Made by a program: the position numbers and the translations under genes. Below, piece after piece: positions 5,909-7,002 of a stretch of 7,002 nucleotides of DNA. Origin of the DNA: JAGTVG01 sp964389805 (lineage in GTDB: Bacteria; Bacteroidota; Bacteroidia; Cytophagales; Cyclobacteriaceae); assembly GCA_964389805.1 (NCBI GenBank), contig CAYMFU010000081.1, positions 1 to 7,002 of the forward strand, given 5' to 3'. Under the pieces are notes generated by a model. It made no database searches and was not told the origin of the DNA. It saw nothing but the letters and a program-made list of their open reading frames with translations. Every line of letters starts with the position of its first letter. Within the stretch, counting starts at the first letter, position 1.

Positions 5909-6037
5909 TCTAATCACTATTTCAGAAATAGGTTAAAAGATCTTCAAATCTCCTACAAATCCTATGAATCCTATCCGTTCTTCTTATTAGATAGAGGTGG
6001 AGCAGATATTATTAAAAGTATTAAGGAATGGATGTAA
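5909..6037 (+). pseudogene. Possible 3' remnant of an unknown gene interrupted by the IS21-like element
   Basis: The frame is open from within the right end of the element to TAA at 6035-6037. From 5909 it reads SNHYFRNRLKDLQISYKSYE, then SYPFFLLDRGGADIIKSIKE and WM. The alternating hydrophobic and charged composition looks more like protein than chance, but I do not recognise it and it has no start. Together with the open plus frame to the left of the element it could be one gene split by insertion. A chance frame remains possible. Confidence 0.3.
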
Positions 6038-6047
6038 TAGCGTATGT

Positions 6048-6088
6048 AAAAAATAATAGCTGATTATAATATATTAATAATCAGCTAT
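6048..6088 (-). terminator. Intrinsic terminator of tRNA-Lys
   Basis: A perfect 12-bp stem pairs ATAGCTGATTAT (6056-6067) with ATAATCAGCTAT (6077-6088) around a 9-nt AT loop. On the minus strand it is followed by ATTATTTTTT (T-run at 6053-6048). It starts 17 bp beyond the tRNA-Lys 3' end. The plus side has only a weak TATAAAATT tail, so the terminator is assigned to the minus strand. Confidence 0.85.
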
Positions 6089-6104
6089 CTATAAAATTAA
6101 ATTG

Positions 6105-6177
6105 TGATCCGGCTGGGGCTCGAACCCAGGACCCTCTCCTTAAAAGGGAGATGCTCTACCAGCTGAGCTACCGAATC
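6105..6177 (-). tRNA. tRNA-Lys (anticodon TTT)
   Basis: The 73-nt cloverleaf reads on the minus strand. The acceptor pairs GATTCGG with CCGGATC (one G-U), with discriminator A. The D arm is GCTC/GAGC. The anticodon stem pairs TCTCC with GGAGA around loop CTTTTAA (anticodon TTT). The T arm pairs CTGGG with CCCAG around TTCGAGC. CCA is not encoded (CAA follows). It has its own promoter (6223-6253) and terminator (6048-6088), so it is a single-gene unit. Confidence 0.97.
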
Positions 6178-6190
6178 AATACTTTTTTTG

Positions 6191-6198
6191 TATTTTTG
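6191..6198 (+). promoter_or_regulatory. Candidate -7 box of the TPR/SH3b gene
   Basis: TATTTTTG at 6191-6198 matches TAnnTTTG and would start transcription near 6205, about 33 bp before ATG 6238. No TTTG lies 19-20 bp upstream, where the tRNA-Lys gene lies, so only half the promoter pattern is supported. The tract is T-rich, which raises the chance of a fortuitous match. Confidence 0.4.
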
Positions 6199-6222
6199 TA
6201 CCGCTTGCTTTCAAACGGAATG

Positions 6223-6253
6223 CAAATCTAGAATGTTATGGTTAGAATACAAA
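6223..6253 (-). promoter_or_regulatory. Bacteroidota promoter of tRNA-Lys
   Basis: On the minus strand, TTTG at 6253-6250 and TAGATTTG at 6230-6223 are separated by 19 bp, the full vegetative pattern. Transcription would start near 6216, giving a leader of about 39 nt before tRNA-Lys. The -33 box lies inside the first codons of the TPR/SH3b gene (ATG 6238), so promoter and coding sequence overlap. Confidence 0.75.
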
Positions 6254-6990
6254 ATTTGAATTTCAAAAATATCATATTAATTAAATTAATTATTCTAATA
6301 AGTTTTAGTAATGTCCTTGCCCAGGAAAAGGTAAAAGATATTGAACTTGCAGATTCCCTGTTCAACCAGCAGAAATACACCCAGTCTTTTGAGATCTATA
6401 ACAGAATATTGAAGACGGATAATCTGACCTCCCCGGCTATGTTGCTAAAAATGGCATATATTAAGGAAGGGCTAGGTGATTATAGCAATGCACTTTATTA
6501 CTTGAACTTGTATTACCTTCAAACACATAATAAAAGGGCACTCCGAAAAATGGAGGACCTGGCTAAGAAATACAACCTGGAGGGATATAAATATACCGAT
6601 ATAGAGTTTTTTATGAATATCTTTTACAGGTATTATTCTGCAATCGTATATAGCCTTTCCGGGCTTGTACTCATATTGATTGGATATATGGTTTATAAAA
6701 AACTACAGCTAAAAACCAATCCGGGTTTTTCACTATTTTCTCTTTTAATAGTAGTCGCCATTCTTTTTTATGTCGTGAATTTTGGCAAACGATACCAGAA
6801 GGGCATTATCATCAGTCCGGATACCTACCTTATGGATGGACCATCTTCCGGCGCAAAGCTAATTGCCATTGCCGATTTAGGACATAGGGTTCATGTGCTT
6901 GGCAAAGAGGATGTCTGGGTCAAGGTTGAATGGGAGGGAGGTACGGCATATATCAAGGAAAACAATATCCTGCAAATTATTGAAGATTAA
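6238..6990 (+). CDS. TPR/SH3b membrane protein, BatE-like architecture
   Basis: The 250-residue product starts with a signal or anchor segment (IILIKLIILISFSNVLA, possible cleavage after residue 28). A TPR-like helical region follows at about 32-112 (ADSLFNQQKYTQSFEIYNRI; DYSNALYYLNLYY). Two membrane helices follow at about 133-153 (YSAIVYSLSGLVLILIGYMV) and 164-182 (FSLFSLLIVVAILFYVV). The C-terminal domain at about 189-247 is bacterial SH3-like (IIISPDTYLMDGPSSGAKLI, then a VWVKVEWEGGTAYIKENNI core). This TPR-2TM-SH3b order is that of BatE in Bacteroidota Bat operons, but no bat genes are visible here, so a BatE role is inference. The protein is complete and close to BatE size. ATG 6238 is the only sensible start; no Shine-Dalgarno site is evident, as is common in the phylum. 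Confidence 0.75.
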   Translation: MVRIQNLNFKNIILIKLIILISFSNVLAQEKVKDIELADSLFNQQKYTQSFEIYNRILKTDNLTSPAMLLKMAYIKEGLGDYSNALYYLNLYYLQTHNKRALRKMEDLAKKYNLEGYKYTDIEFFMNIFYRYYSAIVYSLSGLVLILIGYMVYKKLQLKTNPGFSLFSLLIVVAILFYVVNFGKRYQKGIIISPDTYLMDGPSSGAKLIAIADLGHRVHVLGKEDVWVKVEWEGGTAYIKENNILQIIED

Positions 6991-7002
6991 TTTTGCGATA
7001 AA

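Overview
The window suggests a Bacteroidota chromosome, most likely of the Cytophagia/Flavobacteriia type. The evidence is several promoters fitting the Bacteroidota pattern TTTG-N19-TAnnTTTG, a coding remnant of a type IX secretion (T9SS) sorting domain (LYPNPV), an AsmA-like protein of the Bacteroidota type, tRNA genes without encoded CCA, and A-rich leaders without clear Shine-Dalgarno sites. No species can be named from sequence alone.

Layout. Positions 225-2750 (minus strand) hold a large AsmA-like envelope protein. Divergent from it, a strong promoter at 2839-2869 drives a short RNA unit: a degenerate tRNA-Val-like sequence interrupted by small GC-rich palindromes (2881-2970), an intact tRNA-Val(TAC) (2986-3060) and a strong intrinsic terminator (3089-3130). 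On the right, a tRNA-Lys(TTT) (6105-6177, minus strand) has its own promoter and terminator. Its promoter runs into the start of a plus-strand gene for a TPR/SH3b membrane protein of BatE-like architecture (6238-6990).

The 3 kb between the two tRNA genes, whose 3' ends both face inward, is a scrapyard of accessory DNA. It contains a tandem 12-bp repeat just after the tRNA-Val terminator; the C-terminal remnant of an IS3-family transposase fused to unrelated sequence; a secreted GH5-type glycoside hydrolase with a C-terminal jelly-roll domain; a broken T9SS sorting domain; an opposite-strand fragment of a NUMOD4 (HNH homing endonuclease-type) gene joined exactly at that break; and a 207-bp non-autonomous element whose ends carry repeated GGTGGTCA...CCGG units like those of Bacteroidota IS21-family elements.

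The main biological story is decay and rearrangement. The secreted hydrolase keeps its catalytic residues and signal peptide, but an in-frame TAG stops it 18 codons before the sequence breaks inside the T9SS signal. Its product would therefore reach the periplasm but probably not be exported or anchored by T9SS. I see no convincing complete novel multi-gene system. The most unusual items are the two-gene chimeric joint at 5341-5346 and the palindrome-interrupted tRNA-like copy transcribed ahead of tRNA-Val.
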